Positions 48,305-57,871 are shown, counted from the stretch's first letter. The stretch: 64,000 bases of DNA from Cyanobacteriota bacterium (GCA_022402445.1 JAKRSF010000003.1:124001-188000); one strand, 5' to 3'. Numbers and translations: made by a program. The notes: generated by a model not told the origin, from the sequence alone.

Positions 48305-48918
48305 GCCACTTCTCCGTCAAACAAACCACTCCAGAGCCGTTCCATCCCGGCGGTGCCGGTGCAAAACAGCAGCCGCTCTAGCAACTCTAAGGCCAACTGG
48401 GCCAGGCGATCGTCATCGTAGGCGGCCACGGCGGCCCGCCGGGGATTCATCCGCGCCCGGAAATGGCTACGGAACCGGCCAACATAGTCATTGAGCCGGA
48501 AGTGGTGATCCAGCGGCAAGCCCCGCCGCGCCAGCACCTCCTGGGCCATGAGCAATTGGCGGATCAAGAGGTTCAACTGCCGCGCCAGATGGGCCAGCAC
48601 CGCCACCAGGGCCTTCGCCTCGTCGAGACTGAGGGGATCGCGCTGGGCCGATCGCCGCAGGGGATTGGTGGCCCGCAGCCGCCACAGGACCACCCGGCTG
48701 CCCAAAATCTCCGTCAGCCCCAGTTCCTGGGCACTCAGGAGCATGGCCTCCGAACCGCTCAGATCCAGCGCCTCGATCGCCAGCAGCAGCAGGTCAATCT
48801 CCTGGCGCACCCGGCGGGGGCATTCCCCACGGGGCAGTTTTGGATCCGGTAGGCGGCTGAGGATGGCGGGCCGCGATCGCGTCGGATCCGGCGCAGTCAA
48901 GGGCGCTTCAGCGGACAT
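48301..48918 (-). CDS. DUF3038 family cyanobacterial protein
   Basis: About 205 residues from the ATG at 48918 (MSAEAPLTAP); an upstream start at 48990 would add 24 Pro-rich residues. The conserved region includes CPRRVRQEIDLLLLAIEALD, LRATNPLRR and RFRSHFRARMNPRRA. Helical, no membrane span. The DUF3038 and DUF4335 genes are translationally coupled here by a 4-base overlap, which argues that they act together. Function unknown. Confidence 0.85.
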   Translation of the reverse strand: MSAEAPLTAPDPTRSRPAILSRLPDPKLPRGECPRRVRQEIDLLLLAIEALDLSGSEAMLLSAQELGLTEILGSRVVLWRLRATNPLRRSAQRDPLSLDEAKALVAVLAHLARQLNLLIRQLLMAQEVLARRGLPLDHHFRLNDYVGRFRSHFRARMNPRRAAVAAYDDDRLAQLALELLERLLFCTGTAGMERLWSGLFDGEVA

Positions 48919-49087
48919 GGGGTTTATCAACCAACTAGGGAACGGGGAAAGGGCATCGGGCGGCACCGGGTCCTGGGGCCGGTCCTGCACCCACAGATAA
49001 TCCCGCAGACAATGGTGACATATCCCGACGCTGCCCCCACGGGTCCGGCAGGATTGCGATCGCGGCGGGGCCGGTCAACCCACGGCC

Positions 49088-50452
49088 CTAGAACGATTCA
49101 TAGCGGAGCCAGCGCTCAATTTCCTGGGCGAGCCACGCACTTTCATGATCGTCCAGGAGGCCGCCCGGACGGTAGGTCTGATCCTGGGCGCGGAAGGAGA
49201 GTTCATAGACCTGGCCGACGCTGTTGAGGAAGACGCCGAGGATGTGCTGCGTCGAGCCGTGCTGGAGGGCGTATTTGATCCCAAATAGGGTTCGGTAGCA
49301 TTCAAAGCGATCGCGATCGAGGCGAATGTACACCCGCTCGAAGCTGAACAGGCCATAGACGGGCAGGGCCACGAGGATGAACAGAATGCCCAAGTAGTTC
49401 AGGGCGATCGCCAACAGGCACCCCTTGGCGGAGAACAGGCCCAAGCGCCGGAAGCGCCGCCCGATGTTGCCGCCGGGATAGGTGATGCTCAGGCGGCCCG
49501 CCTGGACCCGCAGTTCGATGGGATGGTTGGCGGGTTCGCGGATGTTGCGGGCGGCGAGGGGGCCACCGGCGCGATCGCGCGGCACCGGTCGATAGGGGCG
49601 CGGGCAATCGAGGGCAATCTGGGCCTCGCGGGCGCTGGCGAAGCGTTTTTCCACCGCCGGTTCGGTCATCTGCTCCAGCCACAGGGCCAAGTCTTCGCCG
49701 CCGCTGAGGCGATCGCGGAACTGCAACCGGGAATCCCGCTGGGGCAAACTGGCGGGCACCGTCCCCGTGAGCCAGTGGATCAAGGTGGCCCCGAGGGCAT
49801 ACAGATCCGACGCGGGCACCGCCCGTCCCCAAAACTGCTCCAGGGGGGCATAGCCGCTGGTGCCCACCACGGTGAAGGTCACCCCCGTGAGGGCCGCCTC
49901 CGCCTGCACGGCCCCAAAGTCGATCAGGTACGGGCGCGGCAGGCCATCGGGCGCGATCGCGGGGGCGAGGATGATGTTGCTCGGCTTGATGTCCCGATGC
50001 AGAACCGGCGGACTCAGTTCGTGGAGATAGATCAAAATGTCCAGCAGTTCCCGCGCGATCGCCTTCACCTGGGCCTCCGTGTGGCGATCGCCCGCATCAA
50101 TCACACTTTGGAGCGTTGGCCCTTCGATGTAATCCTGCACCAGGGCAAACCAGGGCAGACCGCCCCCCTCGTCGGCGCTGATGTCGAAATAGTCGCGATA
50201 GCGGGGGATGCGATCGTGCTGGAGCGATTGGAGGGTTTTGGCCTCCCGTTCAAATAGCTCTAATTCTTGCCATTCCATCTGCGGGCTAAAGGCCAGAAGT
50301 TTGATAATCGCCGCCTCGTTTGTTTCCAAATCCTGAACGCGCCAGGTTTGGCGACCCGCCGCCGTGCGCCCGAGCCGTTCTTCCAGTTGGTAGCGATCGC
50401 GCAGTGTGGTCCCTGAAGCTAGCACGCGGTTTAATCTCGAATTAATTAACAA
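49088..50452 (-). CDS. Serine/threonine protein kinase with membrane-anchored C-terminal domain
   Basis: The 454-residue protein has a Hanks-type kinase domain (about 18-285): glycine loop LEERLGRTAAGRQTWRV, the ATP Lys in AAIIKLLAF, the catalytic loop LHRDIKPSNII, DFGAVQAE and the activation segment VGTSGYAPLEQFWGR. After a linker the C-terminal part has two close hydrophobic segments (about 355-395, LLAIALNYLGILFILVALPV) and an about 60-residue tail that resembles a PH-like fold. The catalytic residues look intact, so it is likely active. It lies upstream of the DUF3038 gene on the same strand with a 169-base gap. Confidence 0.92.
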   Translation of the reverse strand: MLINSRLNRVLASGTTLRDRYQLEERLGRTAAGRQTWRVQDLETNEAAIIKLLAFSPQMEWQELELFEREAKTLQSLQHDRIPRYRDYFDISADEGGGLPWFALVQDYIEGPTLQSVIDAGDRHTEAQVKAIARELLDILIYLHELSPPVLHRDIKPSNIILAPAIAPDGLPRPYLIDFGAVQAEAALTGVTFTVVGTSGYAPLEQFWGRAVPASDLYALGATLIHWLTGTVPASLPQRDSRLQFRDRLSGGEDLALWLEQMTEPAVEKRFASAREAQIALDCPRPYRPVPRDRAGGPLAARNIREPANHPIELRVQAGRLSITYPGGNIGRRFRRLGLFSAKGCLLAIALNYLGILFILVALPVYGLFSFERVYIRLDRDRFECYRTLFGIKYALQHGSTQHILGVFLNSVGQVYELSFRAQDQTYRPGGLLDDHESAWLAQEIERWLRYESF

Positions 50453-50569
50453 GAAAGCCTTTAGGGCCTGTCATCAAATCAGCTTCGGCAACAGAAATTA
50501 AGAGACTTAAGTCCCTTGTTCTTACCGGTTTAGCAACCATAAAAAATGGCCCATGACCATGCTCAATGA

Positions 50570-51202
50570 TCATGGCCAAATGCGCCCTAAATCCAGCCAA
50601 AAATCGGGCATCACCTCCCCACAATCCACCCCATCCGGCGCTTCTAAAATCTCCGTCTCCCGCTCCGGGCGATAGAGCTCCACCCGACGCCCCTGGGGAT
50701 CAATTAAGAGCCCCAGCCGCACCCCAAGCCGTCGATAGTCCTGCATCTTTTCCTGCAACCGCTTCAGGCCATCCGTCGCGGATCGTAACTCAATCACAAA
50801 ATCCGGCACCACCGGAATACATCCAACCAAACTCACCCCCTCCAGCCGCGATCGCGCAATCCACGACACATCCGGCGAGAGTTTTCCGCCCCCAAAGCCC
50901 GTGAAATCGTAGCCACAGGACGAATCAAACGCCCGCCCGAGGCCCGTGCGGCGGTTCCACAGGCCCACCTCCATCGCCAGCTCAAAATTTTTCTCACTGC
51001 TCTCACCACCGGCTGGAGCCATCACCACCAATTCCCCCGCTCGGGTCAACTCTAGCCGCAGGTCTGGATTGTCGATACAAAGCTGGTCAAAATGCTCCGG
51101 TGTCACCTTCAGGGCCACATTCTGGATATTGAGCCATAGGGGACCCATTTCACGGCCATTGGTTGACGCCGCCGATGGCCCTGAACCCGTCGCAGTGGTC
51201 AT
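50570..51202 (-). CDS. Uma2-family (PD-(D/E)XK-like) protein
   Basis: About 210 residues from the ATG at 51202, which follows a strong GGGAGGGGAG; a start at 51238 is open but has no such site. Family motifs are GELVVMAPAGGESSEKNFEL, KLSPDVSWIARSRLEG and PDFVIELRSATDGLKRLQEK, containing the D..E.xS core typical of the PD-(D/E)XK nuclease-like Uma2/DUF820 proteins. Cyanobacteria have expanded copies of this family and their biological role is unclear. No transposase is adjacent here. Confidence 0.9.
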   Translation of the reverse strand: MTTATGSGPSAASTNGREMGPLWLNIQNVALKVTPEHFDQLCIDNPDLRLELTRAGELVVMAPAGGESSEKNFELAMEVGLWNRRTGLGRAFDSSCGYDFTGFGGGKLSPDVSWIARSRLEGVSLVGCIPVVPDFVIELRSATDGLKRLQEKMQDYRRLGVRLGLLIDPQGRRVELYRPERETEILEAPDGVDCGEVMPDFWLDLGRIWP

Positions 51203-51312
51203 AGCTCCCCTCCCAAATTGAAAGGAAATTTGAGACATCTCACGGTCATTCTATCAATCGCATTCCGAATGCTTTATCGCCCGTTCTCCCAAGGATCGAT
51301 GAATTGATCCAT

Positions 51313-53124
51313 TTAGAATCGATAGTTAATGCTGAAATACACGCCGCTGTCTTGAATATTCGAGCCGCGATCGTCCAAATCCACCAACGGCAACCCATAA
51401 TCGAGCCGCACCACCGTATTTTCAAACGGCACCCACACCACCCCAATGCCCGTGCCCACCAAAAATCGCTGCTCGGAACTGGGGTTAGGGTTGTCCGAAT
51501 CATTCCAGACATAGCCCACATCTAAAAACGGGGCCAACACCGCGATCGCGTTGCCGGACGTATCCCGCGCCAGGGTAATGCGATCCTCGATCGACAATCG
51601 AAAGCCGTTATCCCCCGATCGCGCATTTTGCCGATAGCCCCGCAGGGTTTGGCCACCACCGATCACATACTGCTGGGACGACAGCAGCGGCTCCGACGCC
51701 CACTGCACTTCCAACTGGGCCAGGAGCGTGTGGCGATCGCTCAGCCGCTGCACCCGCTGCACCCGCCCCAGCCAGCTCAAAAACTGCCCATCGGGCACAT
51801 CCCCATCATTCTGCGTTGCATCCAGCAGACCCGTCCCCACGCTCAGGAGCGATTGCAGCAGCCACGCCCCATTGGGATCCCGGCGGATATAATCCTGGCC
51901 AAACTTAATCACCGTGGTGCGGCTGGTGCCATCCTCCTCCGGGCCAATGCCAAAGGGGGTGCCCTCATCCCCAAAGACAAAGGTCTGGCCCCGCTGGTGG
52001 GCGATGCCTAACGACAGGGCAAATTCCTCGATGGGCGTCCGCACCAGGGGCTGCCGGAAACTCACTTCGTAGAGCTGGGTCTCCCCCTTGATGTCAAATT
52101 CATCGAACGGCTCCTGGACAATGCGGTTCCAGTTGGGGGCGAGGCGGATTTGTAGGGTGCCGTTCATGGGGTTGAGGGGCACGCGATAGCCAAAATCCAG
52201 CACGTCGGTGCCCCCCTTGAGGGTGCGGTTATAGGCGAAGGAGAGCTCATCGCCGATGCCCGTGGGGTTGCGGTAGCTCAAGTTGGCGGAGAAGCGCTCG
52301 GAGCCGACGCTGGGGGGGGAGTAGTTATCGATGCCGACGGAGCCGAGGAACCGGGGGGCTTCCTTGACGCGGATATTGAGGATGCTTTGGCCCGCCGCTT
52401 CTCCGGCCCGCAGGCTGGCTTCGAGGGTTTCTAGGAGGGGGTCGGCCCGCAGGAGGCGCAGTTGATTTTCGAGGGCGGTGGAGTTGAGGGGGGTACCGGC
52501 TCCGAGTTCGACGCGCGATCGCACGTAGCTTTCCCGCAGGCGATCGAGCCCTTCAATTTCAATGGCTTCGAGGGAGCCTTCCAAAACGCGGATTTCCACG
52601 CGCCCATCGGTGATGGTTTGGGGGGGCACGAAGGCGCGGGAGGTGATGTAGCCCAGATCGAGGTATTCCTGGGTGAGGCGATCGGCGAGGGCCTGGAGGT
52701 CGCTGAGGCTGACGTCGCGGCCTTCGTAGGGGGCGATGAGGGGCTGGAGGTCTTCGGCGCTGAAGCGGGTGCTGCCGACCACATCAATTTTGCGGATGGT
52801 GAAGCGGAGGCTGGCGGGGTCGTCGGGGTTTTGCTCGGGGATGGTGGGGGCGGCGGGGGGCTCTAGGGGGGAAAAGCCATCGTCGGCGGGGGGCTCTAGG
52901 GGATCGAGGAAGGGGCCGAGCTGGCGATCCTGGTTGGGGTCGCTGCTGGGGCGATCGCCGGGGTTGAATTGGGCGATCGCGTCCCCCTGGATTTCGGCGG
53001 CCTGAAATCTACCCTGGGAGGGGTCTTCGGCCAATGATCGCGCGGCCCAGGGCAGGGCTCCCCAGGTTGCCGTTGCCACCGCGATCGCGGCCCCGAGTCG
53101 CCCCCAAGCGCCCATGCTCACCAT
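51313..53124 (-). CDS. ShlB/FhaC-type two-partner secretion outer-membrane protein
   Basis: About 603 residues from the ATG at 53124, which starts a signal peptide (MVSMGAWGRLGAAIAVATAT, cleavage near ARSLA). A Pro/Asp-rich stretch follows, then two POTRA domains (about 100-230, with FTIRKIDVVGSTRFSAEDLQ and VEIRVLEGSLEAIEIEGLDR), then a beta-barrel with the transporter motif GVGTELG-like DELSFAYNRTL and the C-terminal F (VYFSINYRF). This is a TpsB/Omp85 transporter that exports a large TpsA protein. No TpsA exoprotein is nearby, so the substrate is encoded elsewhere. Confidence 0.92.
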   Translation of the reverse strand: MVSMGAWGRLGAAIAVATATWGALPWAARSLAEDPSQGRFQAAEIQGDAIAQFNPGDRPSSDPNQDRQLGPFLDPLEPPADDGFSPLEPPAAPTIPEQNPDDPASLRFTIRKIDVVGSTRFSAEDLQPLIAPYEGRDVSLSDLQALADRLTQEYLDLGYITSRAFVPPQTITDGRVEIRVLEGSLEAIEIEGLDRLRESYVRSRVELGAGTPLNSTALENQLRLLRADPLLETLEASLRAGEAAGQSILNIRVKEAPRFLGSVGIDNYSPPSVGSERFSANLSYRNPTGIGDELSFAYNRTLKGGTDVLDFGYRVPLNPMNGTLQIRLAPNWNRIVQEPFDEFDIKGETQLYEVSFRQPLVRTPIEEFALSLGIAHQRGQTFVFGDEGTPFGIGPEEDGTSRTTVIKFGQDYIRRDPNGAWLLQSLLSVGTGLLDATQNDGDVPDGQFLSWLGRVQRVQRLSDRHTLLAQLEVQWASEPLLSSQQYVIGGGQTLRGYRQNARSGDNGFRLSIEDRITLARDTSGNAIAVLAPFLDVGYVWNDSDNPNPSSEQRFLVGTGIGVVWVPFENTVVRLDYGLPLVDLDDRGSNIQDSGVYFSINYRF

Positions 53125-53241
53125 ACTTTCCACCGGTCCAGGCCCGTCGCTGCAATTGAATTGAACTGTCTGCTCTCCCATCAAAGCACGGGATTTTGGA
53201 CGGTGCCCCCCAGCGCGGGGCCATCTGGGGGGTCCAAAGCC

Positions 53242-55794
53242 CTAGCTAGCGATCGCCAGGGGGACGCGATCGCCCAGCCGCAGGGGGATTTCAATGATGG
53301 CGATCGTGCCGCCGCCGGGACGATCCTCGTGGTGCAAACGGCCCCCGTGCTTATCCACCACCGTTTGATAGGCCATCGACAGGCCCAGGCCCGTGCCGCG
53401 ACCGATCGCCTTGGTGGTGAAGAACGGATCGTAGAGGGCTTCGCGGGCCTCTTCGGGGATGCCTGCGCCATTGTCCGCGATCGCGATTTGCACCCCGCCG
53501 CTAATGGCCGGAGCCGTCGAAATTTCAATGCAACCGGGCGGGCCACCCACCTTCCCGAGGCGTTCCTCGATCGCGTCGATCGCATTGGTGATCAGATGGG
53601 CAAACACCTGATTGAGATCCCCCGCAAAACATTCCACCTCCCCCTCAAAGCCGTAGGACCGCTCGATGGCGATCGCCGCGCGCCCATCCGTCGGCTGCCA
53701 GCGGCTGCTCAGGACCGTCAGGGTACTCTCGATCGACTCATGGAGATCCACCTCCTTCACCTCGGCCTCATCCAAACGGGCAAAGGTTTTGAGGGAATTG
53801 ACGATCGTCTGGATGCGCTGGACCCCCGTCCGCATGGACCCGAGCAGTTCCGGCACATCCTGGCGAATGAAGTCCACATCAATATCCTCGTGGATGTCCG
53901 CGATCGCCCCCGTCGGCTCCGGGCAATGGGCCATATAGGTGTCCACCACCTCCAGCAGATCGCGGATGTAGTTCTGGGCGTGGCTGAGGTTGCCGCCAAT
54001 GAAGCTGGCCGGATTATTGATCTCGTGGGCGATGCCCGCCACCAACTGCCCCAGACTCGACATCTTCTCGTTTTGGATCAACTGCGCCTGGGTGCGCTGC
54101 AACTGCCGCAGGGATTTTTCCGCCTTGGCCTTGGCCGCCTGCAACTGCCGCTGGGTTTCCTTGAGGTTGGTGATGTCCGCATTGAGGCCCATGTAGCCAA
54201 TGACTTGATCCTCATCGTCAAAAATCGGATCCGCCCGCAGCAAAATCTCTAGGACCTTGCCGTCGCGATCGCGGTGCCGCACCTCCCCCATCCAGGTTTC
54301 ACCGCGCCCCAGGGTATCTAGGACATCCCGCGCGATCGCCGGATTATCAAAAATCGCCGGAATCCCCCCCGCCGCATTGAACTCCTCCGGCGTTTCATAG
54401 CCATACAGTTTTGTAAACGCCTCATTTTGGTAGCAATGCCGCCCCTGGCCATCGGTCATGCCGATCGCGTGGCTCGAACTCTCGACCGCATGGCGATAGC
54501 GCCGCAACTCCTCCTCGGCGGCCTTCTGCTCCGTCACGTCCCACGCCTTCGACAAAATCGACACGGGCTGCCCCTCATCGTCCACCAACGTGCGATGGAA
54601 CCAACTGCACTGGATCCGCCGCCCCGCCCGGGTGCGATTTTCCCCCGTCACCCGGCGCTCCAGGAGCGTCCCCAGGGTTGCCTGCCCCAGGTCCGTCAGC
54701 ACCTCCACCCCCTCGGAGCCCGTGGGCCACATCAGTTCCGTCGCATGGCGACCGATCGCCTCGCTGGCACTGAAGCCAAAGGTTTTCACCGCCGCCGCGT
54801 TCCAGGTCTTCACCCGCAGATCCAAATCCCACTCGATCGCCGCCATGGGGGACTGCTCAAACAGCCAGCTCAGCCGCCGTTCCCGCTCATGGAGTTGGGT
54901 TTTGGTGCGCCGCAGGTCCGTCACATCCAGCAAAATCCCTTCCCACACCACGGTGCCATCCTCCAGGCGCTCGGGGCGGGCGCGGCCTTGCACCCACTTG
55001 GTTTCCCCGGCGGGGGTGACGATGCGGTAGTGGCAGCGCCATTCGCTCAGGTCCACCCGCGATCGCTCCGTACTCGCCTGGAGGATAGCCATATCGTCCT
55101 CATGGACCGCATCGAACATGGCCTGCTGGCTTGTCGCGATATCCTCCGGTTTCAGGCCATACAGCTCCAAAATCCCTGGACTGATGTACGGGAAATAGCC
55201 GATCGCCTCATCCGGCCCCAGGGCAAACTGATACACCGCCCCCGGAATGCTCTCGCTGATGCTCTTGAGCCGCGCCGCCGTGGTGTGGGCCTCCGTCACA
55301 TCCCGCGCCACCGCGTAGACATTGCCCGATTCCGGATCCGTATCCGACAGCCACGACAGCCAGCGATATTCCCCCGTCTTCGTGCGGTAGCGGTTGCGGA
55401 AGAGGCCACTGCCCGTCCCAGCTAAGGCCCGCGCCGCCTCCCGCAGGGTTGCCTCGCGATCGTCAGGATGGACAAAATCAATGAACGGTCGCGCCAGCAA
55501 CTCTCCCTTTGCGTAGCCCAGCACCTTTTCAAAGGCGTCGTTCACCACCAGGAAGCGGCCGCTCGGGTCCGCAATGCACATCAATTCCGCTGAAATGTGA
55601 TAAAACCGCCGCTGCCAGTCATCCTGGCGCAATTGCTGGTTGGAGCGCCGCAATTGTTCGTTTTCCGCCCGCAATCGTTCATTCTCTCGCCGCAGGGCCG
55701 CCATGGGATCGGGGGGTGGGCTGAAGGGGGAGCCGGGGGCGGTCTCAAGGGCGATCGCACTCTGACGGGAGGGGTCATCGGCGGGGGAATGCAT
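53242..55794 (-). CDS. Multi-PAS sensor histidine kinase
   Basis: About 850 residues from the ATG at 55794 (MHSPADDPSRQSAIALE); the open frame continues upstream but that part is Ser/Arg-rich spacer. A short coiled coil (about 35-60, RRENERLRAENEQLRRSNQQ) is followed by four PAS domains (about 65-185, 200-320, 325-450 and 455-570, each with its PAC motif), then HisKA with QLVAGIAHEINNPASFIGGN and a HATPase_c domain with NAIDAIEERL, DNGAGIP and GTGLGLSMAYQ. There is no membrane span or receiver domain, so it is a cytosolic kinase that needs a separate response regulator. Its stop lies 117 bases from the TpsB start on the same strand. Confidence 0.93.
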   Translation of the reverse strand: MHSPADDPSRQSAIALETAPGSPFSPPPDPMAALRRENERLRAENEQLRRSNQQLRQDDWQRRFYHISAELMCIADPSGRFLVVNDAFEKVLGYAKGELLARPFIDFVHPDDREATLREAARALAGTGSGLFRNRYRTKTGEYRWLSWLSDTDPESGNVYAVARDVTEAHTTAARLKSISESIPGAVYQFALGPDEAIGYFPYISPGILELYGLKPEDIATSQQAMFDAVHEDDMAILQASTERSRVDLSEWRCHYRIVTPAGETKWVQGRARPERLEDGTVVWEGILLDVTDLRRTKTQLHERERRLSWLFEQSPMAAIEWDLDLRVKTWNAAAVKTFGFSASEAIGRHATELMWPTGSEGVEVLTDLGQATLGTLLERRVTGENRTRAGRRIQCSWFHRTLVDDEGQPVSILSKAWDVTEQKAAEEELRRYRHAVESSSHAIGMTDGQGRHCYQNEAFTKLYGYETPEEFNAAGGIPAIFDNPAIARDVLDTLGRGETWMGEVRHRDRDGKVLEILLRADPIFDDEDQVIGYMGLNADITNLKETQRQLQAAKAKAEKSLRQLQRTQAQLIQNEKMSSLGQLVAGIAHEINNPASFIGGNLSHAQNYIRDLLEVVDTYMAHCPEPTGAIADIHEDIDVDFIRQDVPELLGSMRTGVQRIQTIVNSLKTFARLDEAEVKEVDLHESIESTLTVLSSRWQPTDGRAAIAIERSYGFEGEVECFAGDLNQVFAHLITNAIDAIEERLGKVGGPPGCIEISTAPAISGGVQIAIADNGAGIPEEAREALYDPFFTTKAIGRGTGLGLSMAYQTVVDKHGGRLHHEDRPGGGTIAIIEIPLRLGDRVPLAIAS

Positions 55795-56703
55795 AGGGGG
55801 GGATGGCCTCAAGGCCACGGAACGGGTAGAACGGACGACGAAGCGCGGGCTTAGTGGGGAGATCAATCGATCTAGGACTCCAAGGGGGCGATCGCCGGGA
55901 TCGGTCAGATCACGTCCTGAGAATTTTTCTCTACTGGAGCGGCCTAGGGTGGCCCAGGGCGATCGTCCCTCCACGGCCAGCATGGCCAATCGCAATGGAT
56001 AGAACGAGCGCACGGGGCCGGGGCAACGGATCAGCGATCCCCCAAGGGCCTGATCAAGGGCAAGTACAGGACTGATCCACGGCCAACCGTAGCCATACTA
56101 AGGGCGGCAAACGAAAGTAGATGGGAACCCAGGGTCGGTTGAGGGGCCTAGGGAACCACTGGGCCATCCCAATTCGGGGCAATCTACAGCATGGCAACTG
56201 TAATAGGACGGCGCAATGGTTCTATTGGTTCGGTTGCTCGGTCAGATTTTGCGGTGCGGCGATCTAGAGCAGCCAACTGGCTTGGCGAAGGGCGGCGCAA
56301 TGGACCATGACGGCCCACCCCCTAGGCCAAGTTTTGGCCCTTGGGATCGGTTGAGCGTGTGTCGGTTTGCTTCCATTTTGTTGGATCAACATTAACAAAA
56401 TATAAAGGTTTTGCGATCCTTTGCCAAATGATGAATAGGAGAGCGGTTCGATGGGGCCAGGGCGGGGGCTGCGGGGGCCAGGGGTCGCCGTCGGAGGGGC
56501 TGAAACCCTGATGCGGTCGCCGCTGCCTAGGGAATGGGGTGGGGGGGATAGCGGCCCCCGGTGTCGATCGCGGGGGGTCTCGGGAATGGGATGCCCGCCG
56601 CAAAATTCGCCAAATCTGGGGGGCGGGCGGGGGCGGCCGTTGTGTTCACCTGCGAAAACGTAGGAAGATCGCTGTACAGCCGGAACAGTTTGGAGCGCCC
56701 CCT
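55795..56703. other. Long intergenic region upstream of cobH
   Basis: About 909 bases between the divergent kinase and cobH. Most is GC-rich without coding character. A clear AT-rich patch lies near 56370-56405 with a perfect 7-bp inverted repeat, and G-rich runs follow at 56455-56480 and 56535-56590. A promoter for cobH probably starts around the AT-rich patch, leaving a leader of about 300 bases, long enough to hold an RNA structure I could not identify. Confidence 0.45.
56376..56400. promoter_or_regulatory. AT-rich inverted repeat, possible operator or promoter
   Basis: TTTTGTT at 56376-56382 and AACAAAA at 56394-56400 form a 7-bp inverted repeat with an 11-base spacer, followed by TATAAAG. 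The two half-sites about two helical turns apart and the -10-like TATAAA suggest an operator-controlled promoter toward cobH. Confidence 0.4.
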
Positions 56704-57327
56704 ATGGAATGGCATGAAACCGACGCCCGTAGTTTGGCCATCATCGATCGCGAAATGGGCGATCGCAACCTGTCGCCAGCGGAACGGGCGATCGTCCAGC
56801 GGGTGATCTACGCCACGGCGGATTTTGACTATGCGGAAATTCTGCGCTTTTCGGAGCGATCGCTCCATGCGGGGGCGGCGGCGCTGGCGGCCCGGACGAC
56901 GCTGATCGTGGATGTGCCGACGGTCCAGGTGGGCATTTCCCGCACCATCCAGGGGGCCTTTGCCAATCCGGTCTATTGCGGCATGGAGACGGTGACGCGG
57001 CCCCAGAAGGATCGCACCCAGGCGGCCTGGGGCATTCGCACCCTCGCCCAGCGCTACCCGGAGGGGATTTTCGTGATCGGTCAGGCGCAAACGGCCCTGT
57101 CGGAGCTGCTGGATATGGTGGAGGCGGAGGAGGCGAAACCGGCGCTGATTGTGGGGACCCCTGCGGGGTTTATTGACACGGATGCGGTCAAGGATCGCCT
57201 CAAGGATGTGCAAACGCCCTACATTTCGACGGTGGGCCGCAAGGGCAGTGCGGTGGTGGCCGCTGCGATCGTGGAGGGGCTCATTGATTTGGCGTGGCAA
57301 GCCTATGGCAAACCCCAGGAGGGTTAG
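56704..57327 (+). CDS. cobH: Precorrin-8X/cobalt-precorrin-8 methylmutase
   Basis: CobH/CbiC moves a methyl group from C-11 to C-12 of the corrin ring to give hydrogenobyrinate or cobyrinate. The protein is 207 residues from the ATG at 56704, the start that matches family length (about 210). The catalytic His is in SLHAGAAALA, and the conserved regions are VGISRTIQGAFANPVYCGME and VGTPAGFIDTDAVKD. The frame is open from 56539, but the upstream residues are not conserved. It stands alone, as corrin genes often do in cyanobacteria. Confidence 0.95.
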   Translation: MEWHETDARSLAIIDREMGDRNLSPAERAIVQRVIYATADFDYAEILRFSERSLHAGAAALAARTTLIVDVPTVQVGISRTIQGAFANPVYCGMETVTRPQKDRTQAAWGIRTLAQRYPEGIFVIGQAQTALSELLDMVEAEEAKPALIVGTPAGFIDTDAVKDRLKDVQTPYISTVGRKGSAVVAAAIVEGLIDLAWQAYGKPQEG

Positions 57328-57333
57328 TTTTCG

Positions 57334-57678
57334 CTAGGGATTGCGCCATTCCCCGGCGAGGATGTGGCCGACCGCTTGGCCGATGCGGGCGATGTCTTCG
57401 TCGAGGAGGGGGGGCCACAGGACGCCGCGCGATCGCCCCTGGTTGTAAGCTTCGCGGCTTTCAAAGTAGAGGTTGAAGAGGGGGCCGGCCAGTTCGCGGC
57501 TGAGGCTCGGGGTGCCTTCGAGGGCGCTGTAGACCATTTTGAGGCCCACCAGGATCGAGGTGACCTGGCCGGGGATGGGGGGGCTGCCCGCCCGCAGGCG
57601 CGTTAGGAAGGCGTCCGGTTCCGCTTCGGTGGCGGTGCCTTGGGCGATGAGGAATTTACGGGCGGTTTCGTAGTCCAT
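57334..57678 (-). CDS. Small conserved hypothetical protein
   Basis: The protein is 114 residues from the ATG at 57678 (MDYETARKFLIAQGTATEAE). It has a short helical first third, a middle PPIPGQVTSILVGLKMVYSA and a C-terminal region FNLYFESREAYNQGRSRGVL with a final LDEDIARIGQAVGHILAGEW. The frame is open upstream, but that part is non-coding in character. I do not recognise a function. It converges with cobH, 6 bases away. Confidence 0.7.
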   Translation of the reverse strand: MDYETARKFLIAQGTATEAEPDAFLTRLRAGSPPIPGQVTSILVGLKMVYSALEGTPSLSRELAGPLFNLYFESREAYNQGRSRGVLWPPLLDEDIARIGQAVGHILAGEWRNP

Positions 57679-57871
57679 GGGGGCGAGGGGTAGGGGCTTT
57701 GCCCCGATCGCGGGGCCTTGGCTGGGGCGCTGGGGGGGATGGGGTTTGACTGGGGGTTTGACTGGGCATTGTATCGGGCGGACGGGGCGATCGCGGCGAC
57801 GATGGTACCATATGCCTGATTTTTGAATCCTGCGTTTGATTTTCCCCTCCACGTCCTTTCCGGGTATACCC

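Noticed and set aside
56322-56603. A 93-residue minus-strand frame in the cobH upstream region
   Set aside because: Pro/Arg-rich first half from GC-rich spacer, no ribosome-binding site and no motif.
56570-56610. Possible cobalamin riboswitch before cobH
   Set aside because: Only a loose match to the 3' end of the aptamer; the GGAAACTCCGGT and CCGCAGCCGT segments are missing on both strands.
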